Below are positions 11,621 through 12,696 of a DNA stretch of 12,696 nt, piece by piece. Position 1 is the stretch's first letter. Each line of letters starts with the position of its first letter. Source of the stretch: Oscillospiraceae bacterium (GTDB taxonomy: Bacteria > Bacillota > Clostridia > Oscillospirales > Acutalibacteraceae). The stretch spans positions 1 through 12,696 of the forward strand of contig DNIP01000121.1 in NCBI GenBank assembly GCA_003499325.1. Reading direction: 5' to 3'. The position numbers were made by a program, and so were the translations under genes. The notes under the pieces are model-generated. The model had not been told where the DNA came from and made no database searches. It worked only from the letters and a program-made list of their open reading frames with translations.

Positions 11621-12696
11621 TTATTCAAATAGTACCTTGCTCTTCTTGTGGAGCGCCCGCATACTCTCAACAAAGCCGTACGCGGCAAAGGGGATCAGCA
11701 GGATGAAGTAGGGGAGGATATACTGGCTCTTTCCCTCAAATATCAGGTGATACAGTGCGCCGCCCAATATGGCGACCGGCAGGATCAGGCTCTCTGTAGT
11801 GAGCTTCTTGCGGAAGATCAGCCATACCATTCCCGCGGTAAAGGCGATATAGGTCATCATCACGTAGTAGTTGAACCAGTTGTCGAACACCTTGGACAAG
11901 CCGCCCGAATAGACCGAGGTCACGAGCTTGGGCAATTCCTCGCCCTCGGGGTAATTGTGCTTGCGCACCTGACTGATCCAGATGGATTCGAAGCTCGGCT
12001 CATTATACTGGCTGAGCAGCTTTTGCTTGTAGAATTCGAAGAACTGATTGTTCTTCGTCAGCGTGTCCATGCGCTGCTTGATGCCCTGGGACGCGACCTC
12101 ATTCGCCTTATCGACGTCCATATTGGCGTCGCGCAGGGTCTCCATCGCCTTGCCGTTGTACCAGCCCGGCGCCATACCGCTCTCGCTCATGCCCATGTAG
12201 GCGTACATCTTCTGAGATACCTGTGTATTCAGCTCCACGCCGCTGCGCGCGGAGTAGCTGAGGATCACGAGCTTTTGCAGTCCGACGGAGCAGATAATCA
12301 TCGCCGCGATGACCGCCAGCGCCATGAACCGCTTTTTGCCGATCACGTGCAGCAGCAGCGCGATACATACCGCCGCCATAACGATCATGTTGTTGTATTT
12401 GAGCAGTACCGATACCGCCATCAGCAAAACGGCAAACACGGCGAATTTGATCTTGTTCTCCTGCATATAGCGGATCACAAAGTACACGCTCCACACCGAG
12501 AACGAAAGGCCTAAGAGCAAACCGTAGGTGAAGGTGGTCATGAACATCGGCTGAAAGCAGATCGTCAGCGCGATGGCGGTGATATTGGTGACGGATCGGC
12601 GGTCAAAGAGCTTTTTTGTAATCATCACCAGCCCGACATAGATGCAGTCGAGCGCGATCACGTTCGGGATTTGGAAGAGGATATCCGAGCTGTTTG
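11621..12696 (-). CDS. Multi-pass membrane protein, possible GT-C glycosyltransferase (5' end cut)
   Basis: The reading frame runs off the right edge of the window: codons upstream of the GTG at 12661 stay open (NSSDILFQIPN before VIALDCIYVG), so this is only the C-terminal part, about 358 residues. It has around eight hydrophobic segments: five near the visible start, for instance FAVFAVLLMAVSVLL and ALAVIAAMIICSVGL, then a soluble loop of about 110 residues (SARSGVELNTQVSQK onward), then three more near the end (YYVMMTYIAFTAGMVWLIF, LILPVAILGGALYHLIF, YILPYFILLIPFAAYGF). This layout resembles the GT39/PMT-like enzymes that move sugars from lipid carriers at the outer face of the membrane, but their catalytic Asp loop would lie in the missing N-terminal part. 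The function is therefore tentative. Confidence 0.6.
   Translation of the reverse strand, partial: NSSDILFQIPNVIALDCIYVGLVMITKKLFDRRSVTNITAIALTICFQPMFMTTFTYGLLLGLSFSVWSVYFVIRYMQENKIKFAVFAVLLMAVSVLLKYNNMIVMAAVCIALLLHVIGKKRFMALAVIAAMIICSVGLQKLVILSYSARSGVELNTQVSQKMYAYMGMSESGMAPGWYNGKAMETLRDANMDVDKANEVASQGIKQRMDTLTKNNQFFEFYKQKLLSQYNEPSFESIWISQVRKHNYPEGEELPKLVTSVYSGGLSKVFDNWFNYYVMMTYIAFTAGMVWLIFRKKLTTESLILPVAILGGALYHLIFEGKSQYILPYFILLIPFAAYGFVESMRALHKKSKVLFE

Overview
The window looks like a chromosomal segment of a Gram-positive, low-oxygen bacterium of the class Clostridia, most likely of the Ruminococcaceae/Oscillospiraceae type. The grounds are strong AGGAGG-type ribosome sites, clear sigma-A promoters (TTGNNN-17-TATAAT), a Rex redox repressor, a partial TCA branch (aconitase plus isocitrate dehydrogenase), and small palindromic repeats between moderately GC-rich genes. 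This placement is an inference; there is no rRNA or other marker gene in the window.

Layout. (1) 1-269 is an AT-rich control region ending in a promoter that almost touches the first start codon. (2) 270-3436 (+) is a tight four-gene operon: a PqqD-like carrier, a soluble S24/S26 (signal-peptidase-like) protein with a Ser/His pair, an HPr-kinase-like protein whose ATP-binding loop has decayed, and an ABC exporter with fused membrane and ATPase domains. The set looks like the binding, cleaving and exporting parts of a ribosomally made peptide (RiPP) pathway, but it has no recognisable modification enzyme and no convincing precursor. It is the best candidate in the window for an undescribed system. 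(3) 3437-3662 holds a 158-bp long-hairpin, MITE-like element and a bidirectional terminator. (4) 7528-3663 (-) is the operon acn-icd-rex, which places the NADH-sensing repressor downstream of the two enzymes that make 2-oxoglutarate. Its leader carries a promoter and a terminator-like hairpin with an alternative fold. (5) 7971-9791 (+) is typA/bipA, followed by six copies of a 7-bp tandem repeat and a DEDDh-type 3'-5' exonuclease-like gene with a C-terminal zinc ribbon. (6) 10832-11510 (+) is a strong promoter, a leader with several stem-loops, and two overlapping small genes, the second being a sigma-region-4-like DNA-binding protein. (7) 12696-11621 (-) is the C-terminal part of a multi-pass membrane protein, possibly of the GT-C (GT39-like) glycosyltransferase type, cut by the window edge.

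How they fit together. The acn-icd-rex group couples glutamate-precursor synthesis to redox state. typA and the exonuclease are housekeeping genes of translation and nucleic-acid processing. The first operon and the leader-plus-sigma-like pair are the accessory parts. No tRNA, rRNA, CRISPR array or complete insertion sequence was seen.
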